NCBI GenBank assembly: GCA_006218025.1
Contig: VBWA01000042.1
Location: forward strand, 44,560 to 108,559
Length of the DNA: 64,000 bases
Direction: 5' to 3'
Source of the DNA: Rhodocyclaceae bacterium
Lineage (GTDB): Bacteria > Pseudomonadota > Gammaproteobacteria > Burkholderiales > Rhodocyclaceae
Shown: one piece after another, positions 28,280 through 37,649 of the stretch
How positions within the stretch are numbered: the stretch's first letter is position 1
How the letters are laid out: each line of letters starts with the position of its first letter
Position numbers and translations under genes: made by a program
Notes under the pieces: generated by a model
The model's input: the letters and a program-made list of their open reading frames with translations, nothing else
What the model was told of the DNA's origin: nothing
Databases searched by the model: none

Positions 28280-29701
28280 ATGCAATCGCAAGCGACTTAC
28301 AACTACAAAGTCGTGCGCCAGTTCGCTGTGATGACCGTAATCTGGGGCATCGTCGGTATGCTGGTCGGCGTCATCATCGCCGCCCAGCTGGTCTGGCCGG
28401 AGTTGAACGTGCACGAGTGGCTGAGCTACGGCCGCTTGCGTCCGTTGCACACCAACGCCGTGATTTTTGCTTTTGGCGGCTGCGCGCTGTTTGCCACGTC
28501 CTATTTTGCGGTGCAGCGAACCAGTCATGCACCGTTGTTTGCGCCCGCGCTGGCGGCTTTTACTTTCTGGGGCTGGCAACTGGTCATCGTGCTGGCTGCC
28601 GTTTCCTTGCCACTGGGCATAACCTCCGGCAAGGAATACGCGGAACTCGAATGGCCGATCGACATTCTGATCACGCTGGTCTGGGTGTCCTACGCCGTGG
28701 TGTTCTTCGGCACCATTGTGAAGCGCACGGTCTCCCACATCTACGTGGCGAACTGGTTCTTCGGCGGTTTCATCCTGACTGTGGCGGTGCTGCACCTGGT
28801 CAATAGCGCCGCGGTTCCGGTGACGCTGTTCAAGTCCTATTCCGCCTACGCCGGCGTACAGGATGCGATGGTTCAATGGTGGTACGGCCACAACGCGGTG
28901 GGCTTTTTCCTCACCGCCGGCTTCCTCGGCATGATGTACTACTTCGTGCCGAAGCAGGCCGGTCGTCCGGTGTATTCCTACCGCCTGTCGGTGGTGCACT
29001 TCTGGGCCCTGATCTTCACCTACATGTGGGCGGGTCCGCACCATCTGCACTACACCGCGCTGCCGGACTGGACGCAGAGTGTCGGCATGATTTTTTCGCT
29101 GATCCTGCTGGCACCTTCGTGGGGCGGCATGATCAACGGTATCATGACGCTGTCGGGCGCCTGGCACAAATTGCGCGACGATCCGATCCTGAAGTTCATG
29201 ATCACCTCGCTGTCCTTCTATGGCATGTCGACCTTCGAAGGCCCGATGATGTCGATCAAGACGGTGAATGCGCTGTCGCACTACACCGACTGGACCGTGG
29301 GTCATGTGCATTCCGGTGCGCTGGGCTGGGTGGCGATGATCTCCATCGGCTCGATCTACTATCTGCTGCCGCGCCTGTTCGGCAAGCCAGAAATGCATTC
29401 GAAGAAGCTGATCGAGGTGCACTTCTGGATCGCCACCATCGGCGTCGTGCTGTACATCGCCTCGATGTGGATTGCCGGCGTGATGCAGGGGCTGATGTGG
29501 CGCGCCACGAACGTGGACGGCACGCTGACCTACTCCTTCGTCGAATCGGTCAAGGCGACCTACCCGTTCTGGACCATACGTTTGCTGGGCGGCCTGCTGT
29601 TCCTCTCCGGCATGTTGATCATGGCCTACAACATGTTCCTGACCATGGCGGGTGGCAAGGCTGTCGATGCGCCGGTACTCGCACCCGCAGCGGCCCATTG
29701 A
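28280..29701 (+). CDS. ccoN: cbb3 cytochrome oxidase subunit I CcoN
   Basis: A 473-aa membrane protein with about 12 helices. The heme and copper ligands of cbb3 oxidases are visible: [12 protein letters not shown] (heme b), [13 protein letters not shown] (CuB His with the cross-linked Tyr in a later helix), [15 protein letters not shown], and [14 protein letters not shown] for the two heme irons. It is the catalytic high-affinity O2-reducing subunit. In this island's context it would consume O2 released by chlorite dismutase. It is preceded by a GAGGTG ribosome site and an FNR box. Confidence 0.96.
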   Translation: MQSQATYNYKVVRQFAVMTVIWGIVGMLVGVIIAAQLVWPELNVHEWLSYGRLRPLHTNAVIFAFGGCALFATSYFAVQRTSHAPLFAPALAAFTFWGWQLVIVLAAVSLPLGITSGKEYAELEWPIDILITLVWVSYAVVFFGTIVKRTVSHIYVANWFFGGFILTVAVLHLVNSAAVPVTLFKSYSAYAGVQDAMVQWWYGHNAVGFFLTAGFLGMMYYFVPKQAGRPVYSYRLSVVHFWALIFTYMWAGPHHLHYTALPDWTQSVGMIFSLILLAPSWGGMINGIMTLSGAWHKLRDDPILKFMITSLSFYGMSTFEGPMMSIKTVNALSHYTDWTVGHVHSGALGWVAMISIGSIYYLLPRLFGKPEMHSKKLIEVHFWIATIGVVLYIASMWIAGVMQGLMWRATNVDGTLTYSFVESVKATYPFWTIRLLGGLLFLSGMLIMAYNMFLTMAGGKAVDAPVLAPAAAH

Positions 29702-29733
29702 GCCCGATTGCACAGATTAAGGAGCTATAAATC

Positions 29734-30345
29734 ATGTTGACGCATGACAAAATCGAACGGAACGTGGGGCTGCTCATTGTCCTGGTCGTCCTCGCAGTAA
29801 GCGTGGGCGGCCTGCTTGAAATCGTCCCGCTGTTCTTCCAGAAGTCCACCACCACGCCAGTGAATGAACTGGTCAAGCCCTACAGTCCACTGCGCTTGTC
29901 GGGACGCGACATCTACATTCGTGAAGGTTGCTACAACTGTCACTCGCAGATGATCCGTCCCTTCCGTGCCGAGACCGAGCGCTACGGCCACTATTCGGTC
30001 GCCGGCGAGTTCGTGTATGACCATCCGTTCCAGTGGGGCTCGAAGCGCACCGGACCGGACTTGGCCCGTGTCGGCGGTCGCTACTCGGACCAGTGGCATC
30101 GCACTCACCTGTTGAATCCACGTGACGTGGTGCCCGAGTCGAACATGCCTGGCTACTATTGGCTGGATCGTCCGCTCAAGGACGATGCCATCGATGCCAA
30201 GATGAAGGCGCTACGGGCGGTCGGCGTGCCATACACGGATGCCGAAATCGCCGGCGCGAAAAAGGCCATCGAGGGCGTGACCGAGCTCGACGCATTGATC
30301 GCTTACCTCCAGGGCATGGGCCTCGCGCTCAAGCAGACAAGGTAA
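29734..30345 (+). CDS. ccoO: cbb3 oxidase subunit II CcoO
   Basis: A 203-aa membrane-anchored monoheme cytochrome c. One N-terminal helix ([21 protein letters not shown]) is followed by the heme site [11 protein letters not shown] and the conserved [20 protein letters not shown]. The Met ligand is in [11 protein letters not shown]. The length and motifs are standard. It follows ccoN by 32 bases and is part of ccoNOQP. Confidence 0.95.
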   Translation: MLTHDKIERNVGLLIVLVVLAVSVGGLLEIVPLFFQKSTTTPVNELVKPYSPLRLSGRDIYIREGCYNCHSQMIRPFRAETERYGHYSVAGEFVYDHPFQWGSKRTGPDLARVGGRYSDQWHRTHLLNPRDVVPESNMPGYYWLDRPLKDDAIDAKMKALRAVGVPYTDAEIAGAKKAIEGVTELDALIAYLQGMGLALKQTR

Positions 30346-30349
30346 GCAC

Positions 30350-30544
30350 TTGGACATCAACGACCTGCGCTCCATCTTCACGGTACTGGCGTTCATCGCC
30401 TTCATTGGTATCGTGTGGTGGGCGTACTCGGACCGGCGCAAGCAGACATACGACGAGGCGGCGATGTTGCCCCTCGACGGTGACAGTCCCATTGTGCCTT
30501 CGGCGTCGCAGGTTTCGGAGAATCAGGAAAGGAAATCATCATGA
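30350..30544 (+). CDS. ccoQ: cbb3 oxidase subunit CcoQ
   Basis: A 64-aa protein with one membrane helix (FTVLAFIAFIGIVWWAYS) followed by DRRKQTYDEAAMLPLDGD, the typical CcoQ tail. It begins with TTG at 30350, and AAGG lies nine bases upstream. Its end overlaps the ccoP start by four bases. CcoQ stabilises the oxidase complex. Confidence 0.85.
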   Translation: MDINDLRSIFTVLAFIAFIGIVWWAYSDRRKQTYDEAAMLPLDGDSPIVPSASQVSENQERKSS

Positions 30545-31491
30545 GTGATTTTGTCAGCGGCTTCTGGAATATCTATGTAGTGGGCATCGTGCTCGTCAGC
30601 GTAATCGGCTGTGGCGTCTTTCTCTGGATGCAGAGTTCGGCGGTGCATGTGGAAGGTGAGACGACCGGGCACATTTGGGACGAGGATCTGCAGGAGTTCA
30701 GCAATCCGCTGCCAAGCTGGTGGCGCTGGTTGTTCTACATCACGATCATCTTCTCGCTGTTCTATCTGGCGATGTATCCCGGGCTGGGCACTTACAAGGG
30801 GCAGTTCAACTGGTCCTCCACCGGTCAGTACGACGGCGAGATGAAGAAGGCCGACGAGCAGTACGGGCCGATCTTCAAGAAGTTCCAGAGCCAGGACATC
30901 ATGGCTGTTGCGGCCAACAGCGAGGCGAAGGAAATGGGCCAGCGCCTGTTCCTGACCTACTGTGCGCAATGCCACGGTTCGGATGCCAAAGGCGCCCGCG
31001 GCTTCCCCAATCTGGCCGACACCGACTGGCTGTTTGGCGGTACGCCGGAGCAGATCAAGGAATCCATTCTCAAGGGTCGCGACGCCATGATGCCGGCCAA
31101 GGGCGTCAAGCCTGACCTGAATGGCGACCAGATCAAGGACCTCGCCAACTATGTGCGCTCCCTGTCCGGTCTTGCCGCCGATTCCATCCGTGTCCAGCGC
31201 GGTAAGGAACTGTTTGCTCCTGCGTGCGTCGCCTGCCATGGCCCTGACGGCAAGGGTACGCTCGGTCTGGCGCCGAACCTGACCGACAAGGTCTGGCTCT
31301 ATGGCAGTTCCGAGGACACCATCGTCGAGACGATCACCAAGGGTCGTACCAACCGCATGCCCGCGTTCGGCGAGTTCCTCGGCGATGCCAAGGTGCACCT
31401 GCTGACCGCCTATGTCTATGGACTTGGTGGCGGCGTCAAGGGCGAACCTGCCGCTGCGCCGGCATCAGCGGCGCCCGTGGAAAAGAAGTAA
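30541..31491 (+). CDS. ccoP: cbb3 oxidase diheme subunit III CcoP
   Basis: A 316-aa protein with two N-terminal membrane helices, the conserved TTGHIWDEDLQEFSNPLPSW segment, and two heme c sites, CAQCH and CVACH. It passes electrons to CcoO and CcoN. The C-terminus is Ala/Pro-rich. The start overlaps ccoQ (ATGA) behind AGGAAAGG. Confidence 0.95.
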   Translation: MSDFVSGFWNIYVVGIVLVSVIGCGVFLWMQSSAVHVEGETTGHIWDEDLQEFSNPLPSWWRWLFYITIIFSLFYLAMYPGLGTYKGQFNWSSTGQYDGEMKKADEQYGPIFKKFQSQDIMAVAANSEAKEMGQRLFLTYCAQCHGSDAKGARGFPNLADTDWLFGGTPEQIKESILKGRDAMMPAKGVKPDLNGDQIKDLANYVRSLSGLAADSIRVQRGKELFAPACVACHGPDGKGTLGLAPNLTDKVWLYGSSEDTIVETITKGRTNRMPAFGEFLGDAKVHLLTAYVYGLGGGVKGEPAAAPASAAPVEKK

Positions 31492-31504
31492 ACTGGCCTC
31501 AACT

Positions 31505-31527
31505 CCCCGGCGCCACTGGCGCCGGGG
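31505..31527 (+). terminator. GC hairpin after ccoP
   Basis: CCCCGGCGCC and GGCGCCGGGG make a perfect 10-bp stem with an ACT loop, 14 bases after ccoP. It lacks a U-run, so it may limit read-through or stabilise the ccoNOQP message. Confidence 0.55.
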
Positions 31528-31551
31528 AATTGTTGGTCAGGTCTATCAGAA

Positions 31552-31566
31552 TATCGTAATACGATA
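31552..31566. promoter_or_regulatory. 15-bp palindrome directly before ccoG
   Basis: TATCGTAATACGATA is a perfect 7+1+7 palindrome ending three bases before the ccoG ATG and occupying the place of a ribosome site. It looks like an operator; the regulator is unknown. Confidence 0.5.
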
Positions 31567-31569
31567 ATC

Positions 31570-32991
31570 ATGGCGTCAGCATCTTCCAGGGCATCTGCCG
31601 AGGGCAAGCCCAGCTTCGTCGAAGAGAGTCTTTACGAGGTTCACAGGAAGGTGCACCCGCGCGCCGTCAGCGGCATCTTCGCCACTTGGCGCTGGGCGCT
31701 GGTCTGGTTCACTCAGCTCGTCTACTACGGTCTGTGCTGGTTGCCATGGAACGGGCGACAAGCGGTGCTGTTCGACCTGGTCGAGCGGAAGTTCTACATC
31801 TTCGGCATGGTGTTCTGGCCGCAGGACGTGATCTTCCTCGCCATCCTCCTGATCATCTCGGCATATTCCCTGTTCCTCTTCACGGCGGTGGGAGGGCGGC
31901 TTTGGTGCGGCTATGCCTGCCCACAGACGGTATATACGGAAATATTCACCTGGATCGAGCAGAAGATCGAGGGGGAGCGCAACGCACGCATCAAGCTCGA
32001 CGCTGCACCCATGAGCGCACGCAAGCTCTGGCTGCGTGCCGCGAAATATGGCTCATGGATACTGCTGGCCTTATGGACGGGATTCACCTTTGTCGGCTAT
32101 TTCACGCCGATCAAGACCGTGTGGAACTCGGTATGGAGTTTTTCGCTGGGGCCGTGGGAAACTTTCTGGATGCTTTTCTACAGCGCATTCACTTACCTGT
32201 TTGCGGGCCACATGCGCGAACAGGTCTGCAAGCACATGTGTCCCTACGCCCGCTTTCAGGGCGTCATGTTCGATCCCGATACGCTGACCATCACCTACGA
32301 TACTGAACGCGGCGAGCCGCGCGGCGCCAGAAAAAAAGGAATCGATCCACAGTCGATTGCGAAGGGGGATTGCGTCGACTGCGGTATCTGCGTGCAGGTC
32401 TGCCCGACCGGCATCGATATCCGCGACGGGTTGCAATACGAATGCATCGGCTGCGCTGCGTGCATCGATGCCTGCGATCAGGTAATGGAGAAGATGGATT
32501 ATCCGAAGGGGTTGATCCGCTATTCCACCGAACATGCGATCGAGAAGCACTGGGGCTGGAAGGAAATCATCGGTCACATCGTGCGGCCGCGGGTGATCAT
32601 TTACGCAACTATTCTCGCCGCGATCTGCACCGCCTTTGTCTGGGGCATCGCCACCAAGGCGACTCTGCGCGTGGACGTGATCCGCGACCGGGCAACGCTG
32701 GCGCGCGAGGTCGAAGGCGGCTTGATCGAGAACGTGTATCGGCTGCACGTGATCAATGTTTCCGAAGCACCGCACCGTTATGCGGTCAGCGTAGCCGGTC
32801 TGCCGGGAATAGACATGGTTGGCGATCGCATCATTGAAGTTCCTCCTGCGGGGAGCAAGTCATTTACCGTGCAGGTCCGCGTGCCGGCCGAGTCCGGCAA
32901 GAAGGGCTCGAATCAGATATTCTTCGACGTGAAGTCTCTCGCCGACGAAAAGGTGGCGGTGCACGAAAAGGCCAGCTTCCTGCAACCATGA
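31570..32991 (+). CDS. ccoG: cbb3 oxidase accessory ferredoxin-type membrane protein CcoG
   Basis: A 473-aa polytopic protein of the RdxA/FixG family. Early helices include WCGYACPQTVYTEIF. Two 4Fe-4S motifs, CVDCGICVQVCPTG and CIGCAACIDACD, lie near residues 270-310, and a C-terminal Ig-like periplasmic domain ends the protein. CcoG is a cupric reductase involved in cbb3 copper delivery. No ribosome site is visible before the ATG; a palindrome occupies that region. Confidence 0.93.
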   Translation: MASASSRASAEGKPSFVEESLYEVHRKVHPRAVSGIFATWRWALVWFTQLVYYGLCWLPWNGRQAVLFDLVERKFYIFGMVFWPQDVIFLAILLIISAYSLFLFTAVGGRLWCGYACPQTVYTEIFTWIEQKIEGERNARIKLDAAPMSARKLWLRAAKYGSWILLALWTGFTFVGYFTPIKTVWNSVWSFSLGPWETFWMLFYSAFTYLFAGHMREQVCKHMCPYARFQGVMFDPDTLTITYDTERGEPRGARKKGIDPQSIAKGDCVDCGICVQVCPTGIDIRDGLQYECIGCAACIDACDQVMEKMDYPKGLIRYSTEHAIEKHWGWKEIIGHIVRPRVIIYATILAAICTAFVWGIATKATLRVDVIRDRATLAREVEGGLIENVYRLHVINVSEAPHRYAVSVAGLPGIDMVGDRIIEVPPAGSKSFTVQVRVPAESGKKGSNQIFFDVKSLADEKVAVHEKASFLQP

Positions 32992-33539
32992 AGGAAAACA
33001 GCATGCATATCGCCGCCCGCCCCTGGTACCGCGAACCCTGGCCGTGGATTCTCGCAGCGGGACCGTTCATTGTCGTCATCGCCGCGTTCTACACTGCGTG
33101 GCTTGCGGTGAAGAGCAACGACGGGTTGGTTACGGATGACTATTACCGTAAGGGCCTTTCCGCCAATCAAACCATTGCGCGCAGCGAACAGGCAATTAGG
33201 CTGGGCCTGGTTGCGGGTGTGCGGATCGCCGAAGGGACTCTGTCGGTGCGCCTGCGGGCGAGCGACAATCGCTTCGTGATGCCGCCGACCCTGATGGTGA
33301 CAGTCTCACACCCAACCCGCGCAGGTCTGGATCAATCCCGTGTGCTGGTGCGCAGCGGGGAACTCTACTCTGGCGAGGTACGTCTGCCTGCAGCCGGGCA
33401 TTGGCTGGTAATGCTCGAAGATGAGGGCGCGACTTGGCGTTTGATGGGTAATGTGATTCTGCCTGCGAATGGCGAGACTCTGCTCGGCAGTCCGGCGACG
33501 TCTGGATCTGCTCCCGCCCCAGCAGACATCCGAAATTGA
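32988..33539 (+). CDS. ccoH: cbb3 oxidase accessory protein CcoH/FixH
   Basis: A 183-aa protein with one membrane helix (PWPWILAAGPFIVVIAAFYTAWLA) and the FixH signature VTDDYYRKGLSANQTIARSE. It overlaps the ccoG stop by four bases. The C-terminal domain would be periplasmic. An internal ATG (MHIAARPWYREPW, residue 6) may be the true start. Confidence 0.9.
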   Translation: MKENSMHIAARPWYREPWPWILAAGPFIVVIAAFYTAWLAVKSNDGLVTDDYYRKGLSANQTIARSEQAIRLGLVAGVRIAEGTLSVRLRASDNRFVMPPTLMVTVSHPTRAGLDQSRVLVRSGELYSGEVRLPAAGHWLVMLEDEGATWRLMGNVILPANGETLLGSPATSGSAPAPADIRN

Positions 33540-33566
33540 ATTGATCAATCAAAAGGAGGCAACATC

Positions 33567-33707
33567 ATGGAAGCTTGGAAACTGTTGATCGGTAGCGACA
33601 TCGGCCTGCTTAGCCTGTTTACCATTGGTTTCGTGGTCGTCATGGGGATTTATCTCTACGGCTATGCCAGGAAACATATGGAAGAAGACGCCCGTAACCC
33701 AAAGTAG
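33567..33707 (+). CDS. Small membrane protein, DUF3149 type
   Basis: A 46-aa protein starting MEAWKLLIGSDIGLLSLFTI with one membrane helix and a basic/acidic tail (GYARKHMEEDARNPK). The S-D-I-G-L-L-S-L pattern is that of DUF3149 proteins, which often accompany cbb3 genes. AAAGGAGG lies ten bases upstream, so it is a real gene despite its size. Function is unknown. Confidence 0.8.
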   Translation: MEAWKLLIGSDIGLLSLFTIGFVVVMGIYLYGYARKHMEEDARNPK

Positions 33708-33738
33708 GCGCTTCCTTCCACCCTACGGAGGAGACAAA

Positions 33739-34011
33739 ATGCTGAGGATCATATGGGTGCTGTGGCCTTCGTTCCTGGTCGCGGGAGTCGCCGAAGTCAT
33801 CTTCTTCACCGTGATCGATCCGCAAGAACTGTATCTCTTCGGTGAGCCGATGCATTTGTCGAAAATCGCGACCTACTCCATAGGGTTCCTTGGCTTTTGG
33901 GCGGTTTGTGCGGGGTCGAGTCTGCTGACGTGTTTTCTGCAGCGAAGTGCCGCTGAGGTAAACAAGGGAGTGGGCGCCGGGTCTTCGTCTGAAGAAGGTT
34001 GCGGAAAATAG
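33739..34011 (+). CDS. Small two-helix membrane protein near cco genes
   Basis: From the ATG at 33739 (ACGGAGGAG upstream) the product is 90 aa: MLRIIWVLWPSFLVAGVAEV begins the first helix, a DPQELYLFGEP loop follows, then a second helix and a Gly/Ser-rich tail. It is not a named family to me; similar proteins are common at the end of cbb3 clusters. A role in oxidase assembly is only suggested by position. Confidence 0.72.
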   Translation: MLRIIWVLWPSFLVAGVAEVIFFTVIDPQELYLFGEPMHLSKIATYSIGFLGFWAVCAGSSLLTCFLQRSAAEVNKGVGAGSSSEEGCGK

Positions 34012-34080
34012 ACGGTCCGCAATACGGTCTGACGCCGGCCCCCGCCAAACGGAGCCCCCCGGAGCGCGAGGCGCCAGGTC

Positions 34081-34671
34081 TTACTGCTTTCTGGCGGGAC
34101 CTACGCCTATCGGGGGCGGGGCAAGGTTGACGATCCGGCTGAAGAGATCGCGACATTCGTGGTCGGTCTCGGCGTCGAAGCGCGGGTCGCCGTTTTCGCT
34201 GAAGGCGGCGCCGATCTCGACCCAGTCTTCGGCGGTGAGATGTTTCCGGGCGAGGGGAATCACTGTGCTTTCTTCAAGCGCCATGTGCTTCAAGGTCTCC
34301 TCGCCAAACTTCTCCACCGCTGCAGAAAACCTTTCCAGTCCGTCAGGCATTCCGGCTTCGTAGTGCCCGAGTGCGAGTTCCAGATCGCGCGTATGCCGGG
34401 CGCCGTCCGTGTGCTGCCGTTCGAGTTCGGCGATCACCGCATCGGCCTCGTGGGTACGCTGGCGCAATTTGGCAAAAAGGTAGGCGTTTTCTTTGGGGCG
34501 ATGCATCCTTTCGGGAAACTCGTCGAGGTAAAACATCATCGCCCAGAGCAGCCTGAAGTTGGGCGTTGCATTCCGCTCGCGCATTTCCCGAACGAGGTAT
34601 CGGAGTCCGTGTATAACGGCGGCAAGCGAGCGGTGCTCGTCGCGGATGATCGCCAGAGCGGAGTTCAGCAT
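34081..34671 (-). CDS. Hemerythrin HHE-domain protein
   Basis: A 196-aa four-helix protein with hemerythrin ligands: IRDEHRSLAAVIHGLRYL, ERMHRPKENAYLF, the central His/Glu segment (THEADAVIAELERQHTDG) and KHMALEESTVIPLARKHL. The family binds a di-iron centre and handles O2 or NO. It lies next to uspA on the same strand, 27 bases downstream, and could share its transcript. Confidence 0.85.
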   Translation of the reverse strand: MLNSALAIIRDEHRSLAAVIHGLRYLVREMRERNATPNFRLLWAMMFYLDEFPERMHRPKENAYLFAKLRQRTHEADAVIAELERQHTDGARHTRDLELALGHYEAGMPDGLERFSAAVEKFGEETLKHMALEESTVIPLARKHLTAEDWVEIGAAFSENGDPRFDAETDHECRDLFSRIVNLAPPPIGVGPARKQ

Positions 34672-34698
34672 GGTTCGACGGGGAGAGACCGGTGTCGA

Positions 34699-35142
34699 TC
34701 AACGATAGACCAGTACCGGTATCTTCGAGTGGGTCAGAACCTTTTGTGTTTCAGAGCCGAGCAACAGGCCGCTGATACCCCGCCGCCCGTGAGATGCCAT
34801 GAAAATCAGGTCTGCGCCGGCTTCTTCGGCCGCAGCGATGATCGCCTCATAGGGGATATCACTGACTGAACTCGCGGCGGCGCTGACTACGCCTTCCGCC
34901 TGGGCCGCCGCTTCATGTCCGGCCAGGATTTCCTTGGCCTGCTGTTCCGCCATTTCCGCGAACTTGTCCGGCGTGGTGGGGTCTATCAATGCACCTTCGC
35001 CGTAGAAAGCCACAGGGTAATCAGGCTTGGCGAAAAAAAACGTGATCTTCGCCCCCGTTTCCTTGGCAAAGGCGATCGCACGCTTTGCCGTGTCGGACGA
35101 CAGCTGTGATCCGTCAGTTGGAACGAGTATGTGCTTGAACAT
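34699..35142 (-). CDS. Universal stress protein UspA family
   Basis: A 147-aa protein starting MFKHILVPTDGSQLSSDTAK, with the ATP-binding signature GADLIFMASHGRRGISGLLLGSETQKVL near the C-terminus (G-2x-G-9x-G-S/T). An FNR box at 35198-35211 lies upstream, with TAGGAT (35172-35167 on the minus strand) well placed as a -10. It is therefore likely induced under low oxygen. Confidence 0.9.
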   Translation of the reverse strand: MFKHILVPTDGSQLSSDTAKRAIAFAKETGAKITFFFAKPDYPVAFYGEGALIDPTTPDKFAEMAEQQAKEILAGHEAAAQAEGVVSAAASSVSDIPYEAIIAAAEEAGADLIFMASHGRRGISGLLLGSETQKVLTHSKIPVLVYR

Positions 35143-35197
35143 GAGATTTCATCCTTAAAGTAATTATCCTAGCCTAGCCTACTAAAGAATGGCAACG

Positions 35198-35211
35198 TTG
35201 ATCAAGATCAA
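35198..35211. promoter_or_regulatory. Perfect FNR box between uspA and phaC
   Basis: TTGATCAAGATCAA fits the FNR consensus exactly and sits in the divergent gap. Spacing (-41.5) suits uspA, with start near 35163. It could also act on phaC. Confidence 0.78.
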
Positions 35212-35306
35212 TCGCAACCCGAACTATACGCGACCGGCATCGGGCACAATGATGCCGTGGCGGTTGCAGGATTCTGCGCTGCCCTTGTGAAGTGGAGGGA
35301 TTTGTC

Positions 35307-37040
35307 ATGAGTACGACCAGACAGACCAAATCACCGGCAACCCCGCAAGCCGCGTGGCGAGCAGTGAATCAGGCAGTCGAGGCGAAGGTCGATCCGATCG
35401 GCATGGCAACCCCCTTGCTGCATGCGCAACTGGCCTGGTTATCCCATCCGCAGGAAATGTCCGAGGCTCTGGCCGAAATTTCGACCCGGTTGTGGGATTT
35501 GCAGACACATTCCTGGCACCGCGCACTGGGCATGCCGAGCAAGGATGTCGTGTCGCCGAATCCTGACGATACGCGATTCGGTGATCCGATCTGGAGCGAG
35601 TCGGCGACGTGGGATATCGTGAAAGAGTGGTACCTGGCGATGACCCACCAGGTGCAGGACATGCTCTATGACACGCCGGGACTGTCGAGCCGCGACCGTC
35701 GCCGCGCCGCTTTCTGGTGGCGGAAGTGGCTGAACGCCGTGGCGCCAACGAACTTCCTGCTGACCAACCCGGCAGCCATGCAGAAAGCCATGGAAACCCG
35801 CGGCGAAAGCCTGCTCAAGGGTTTCAACAATTTTGTGAGTGATTTTCAGGCGGGTGACGTGCAGATGGCGCGCCCGACTGATTTCGTGGTCGGCAGGGAT
35901 CTGGGAACCACCCCGGGCAAGGTGGTGTTGCGCAACCGCCTGCTGGAGGTCATCCACTACACGCCGACCCGGGAAAAGGTCCACGAGACGCCGATCGTCA
36001 TAGTCACGCCATGGATCAACAAGTTCTACATTCTCGACCTCAACGCCAAGAAGAGCATGGTCAAGTTCCTGGTCGATCAGGGCTTCGACGTCTATATCAC
36101 CAGCTGGAAGAACCCGACGGCGGACATGCGCGATGTCACCTTCGATGACTATCTGACGGAAGGCATCGGCCAGATCATCGAAACGGCACGCGGCATCGCC
36201 GGTTCGGCCAAGGTCCATGCGGTCGGCTATTGCATAGGCGGCGCAGCGCTGGCGGCCTGGATGGCGTGGGCCAATGCGCACTATGAGAAAAAGGACGTGC
36301 CGGTGGAAACGGTCACCTTGCTGACCACGCTGGTGGACTACCACAAGCCGGGCGACATCGAAGTGTTCCTCGACGAGAGCAGCATCAAGTGGCTGGAAAA
36401 GTCGATGTCCGAGAAAGGCTACCTCGACGGCAAGGAAATGTCATCCGCATTCCGCCTGTTGCGTTCAAACAGCCTGGTCTGGCACTACGTGGTGCGCGGC
36501 TACCTGTTTGGCGAGACGCCGCCGCCATTCGATGTCCTGTTCTGGAACATGGATGCCACCCGCATGCCGGCAGCGATGCACAGCTGGTACTTGCGCAATT
36601 TGTATCTCGAGAACCTGTTGATCAAGAAGGACGCCCTGAATCTGGCCGGCGAGAACATCGATCTCGGGCGGATTTCCCAGCCACTTTATGCGGTGTCGGC
36701 CGAGGATGATCACATTGCGCCGTGGCGGCAGACTTTCCGCATCAACAACTTCGTCGCCAGCCCGCGCCGCTATGTGCTGTCGAGTTCGGGTCATATTCTG
36801 GGTATCGTCAATCCGGTGGTGAGCCCGCCCAAGCGCGACTATCACGTGGGTTCCGTCGAAAGGCACGACACGCCGGATGAGTGGCGCGAAAGGGCAGAGC
36901 TGCATCATGGCAGCTGGTGGGAAGACTGGATGGCCTGGCTCAAGCCGAAGTCCGGCAACCTGGTGGCGGCCCCGAGCGTCGCGACGAAGACGTTTCCAGC
37001 GTTGGGCGATGCTCCGGGCACCTATGTGCTTGAGCCGTGA
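35307..37040 (+). CDS. phaC: Class I poly(3-hydroxyalkanoate) synthase PhaC
   Basis: A 577-aa polymerase. The lipase-like box is AVGYCIGGAAL with the catalytic Cys; the partner Asp lies in SAEDDHIAPW and the His in SSSGHILGIVNP. The N-terminal region (WRKWLNAVAPTNFLLTNPAAM) is typical of PhaC. It polymerises hydroxyacyl-CoA into storage granules. GGAGGGA precedes the ATG at 35307. No phaA, phaB or phasin gene is adjacent, and an FNR box upstream suggests oxygen-linked expression. Confidence 0.93.
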   Translation: MSTTRQTKSPATPQAAWRAVNQAVEAKVDPIGMATPLLHAQLAWLSHPQEMSEALAEISTRLWDLQTHSWHRALGMPSKDVVSPNPDDTRFGDPIWSESATWDIVKEWYLAMTHQVQDMLYDTPGLSSRDRRRAAFWWRKWLNAVAPTNFLLTNPAAMQKAMETRGESLLKGFNNFVSDFQAGDVQMARPTDFVVGRDLGTTPGKVVLRNRLLEVIHYTPTREKVHETPIVIVTPWINKFYILDLNAKKSMVKFLVDQGFDVYITSWKNPTADMRDVTFDDYLTEGIGQIIETARGIAGSAKVHAVGYCIGGAALAAWMAWANAHYEKKDVPVETVTLLTTLVDYHKPGDIEVFLDESSIKWLEKSMSEKGYLDGKEMSSAFRLLRSNSLVWHYVVRGYLFGETPPPFDVLFWNMDATRMPAAMHSWYLRNLYLENLLIKKDALNLAGENIDLGRISQPLYAVSAEDDHIAPWRQTFRINNFVASPRRYVLSSSGHILGIVNPVVSPPKRDYHVGSVERHDTPDEWRERAELHHGSWWEDWMAWLKPKSGNLVAAPSVATKTFPALGDAPGTYVLEP

Positions 37041-37141
37041 CCCGCAGCTGACGGTATCCGTCATGCCAGCCGTTCGGCGCTTCGGCGACCGGATATCCAG
37101 ACAGGGTATAGGGGTACTGAATCCCTGAATAAGCCGCGCTC

Positions 37142-37155
37142 TTGACGGCGGTCAA
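37142..37155 (+). promoter_or_regulatory. FNR/Dnr box upstream of the hemerythrin gene
   Basis: TTGACGGCGGTCAA is a perfect TTGAC-N4-GTCAA palindrome, the form preferred by Dnr/NnrR-type regulators. It is centred ~63 bases before the start codon at 37212. Confidence 0.65.
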
Positions 37156-37211
37156 TGTTGTTGGGTGAAGCGACGTTCAGAATCAGCCAACATCCAAGGG
37201 AGTTTGCCGTC

Positions 37212-37649
37212 ATGTCCGTTACCGCGCCACTTTTCCAGCATCACAAGCACTGTGACGAACTCTTCGCCCAGGCAGAAGATGCGTGCGCCGGCGGCGACTG
37301 GGCGACAGGCGAAAAAGCCTTTGCGCTCCTGCTCGATCAGCTTGAAACTCATTTCACCAGCGAGGAAGAACTGCTCTTTCCCGCATTCGAGACAGCGACG
37401 GGAATGACCTCCGGCCCCACCGAAGTCATGCGCGGCGAGCATCGCCAGATGCGCGATCTTCTGGGGCAGATGAAGGACGCTCTGGCTTCGAAGGACAGCG
37501 ACGCTTTCGGCGGTGCCGCCGATACCCTGCTCATCCTCATGCAGCAGCACAACATGAAGGAAGAAAACATCCTGTATCCGATGTGCGACAACGCGCTGGG
37601 TTCGTCGGATGTCGGCGCCTCCCTTGTCGAGCGTCTGAAGGTGTCATGA
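37212..37649 (+). CDS. Hemerythrin-domain protein, bacteriohemerythrin type
   Basis: A 145-aa four-helix protein with ligands in HHKHCDELF, LETHFTSEEELLFP, MRGEHRQMRDLLG and QQHNMKEENILYP. This HHxxH...E..H pattern binds di-iron. The next gene is a DUF2249 protein starting inside its stop codon, an arrangement common in NO-stress and denitrification loci. The ATG at 37212 has GGGAG upstream. Confidence 0.86.
   Translation: MSVTAPLFQHHKHCDELFAQAEDACAGGDWATGEKAFALLLDQLETHFTSEEELLFPAFETATGMTSGPTEVMRGEHRQMRDLLGQMKDALASKDSDAFGGAADTLLILMQQHNMKEENILYPMCDNALGSSDVGASLVERLKVS

Noticed and set aside
33541..33552. TTGATCAATCAA before the DUF3149 gene
   Set aside because: The two half-sites are only 2 bp apart instead of 4, so it does not fit an FNR box.
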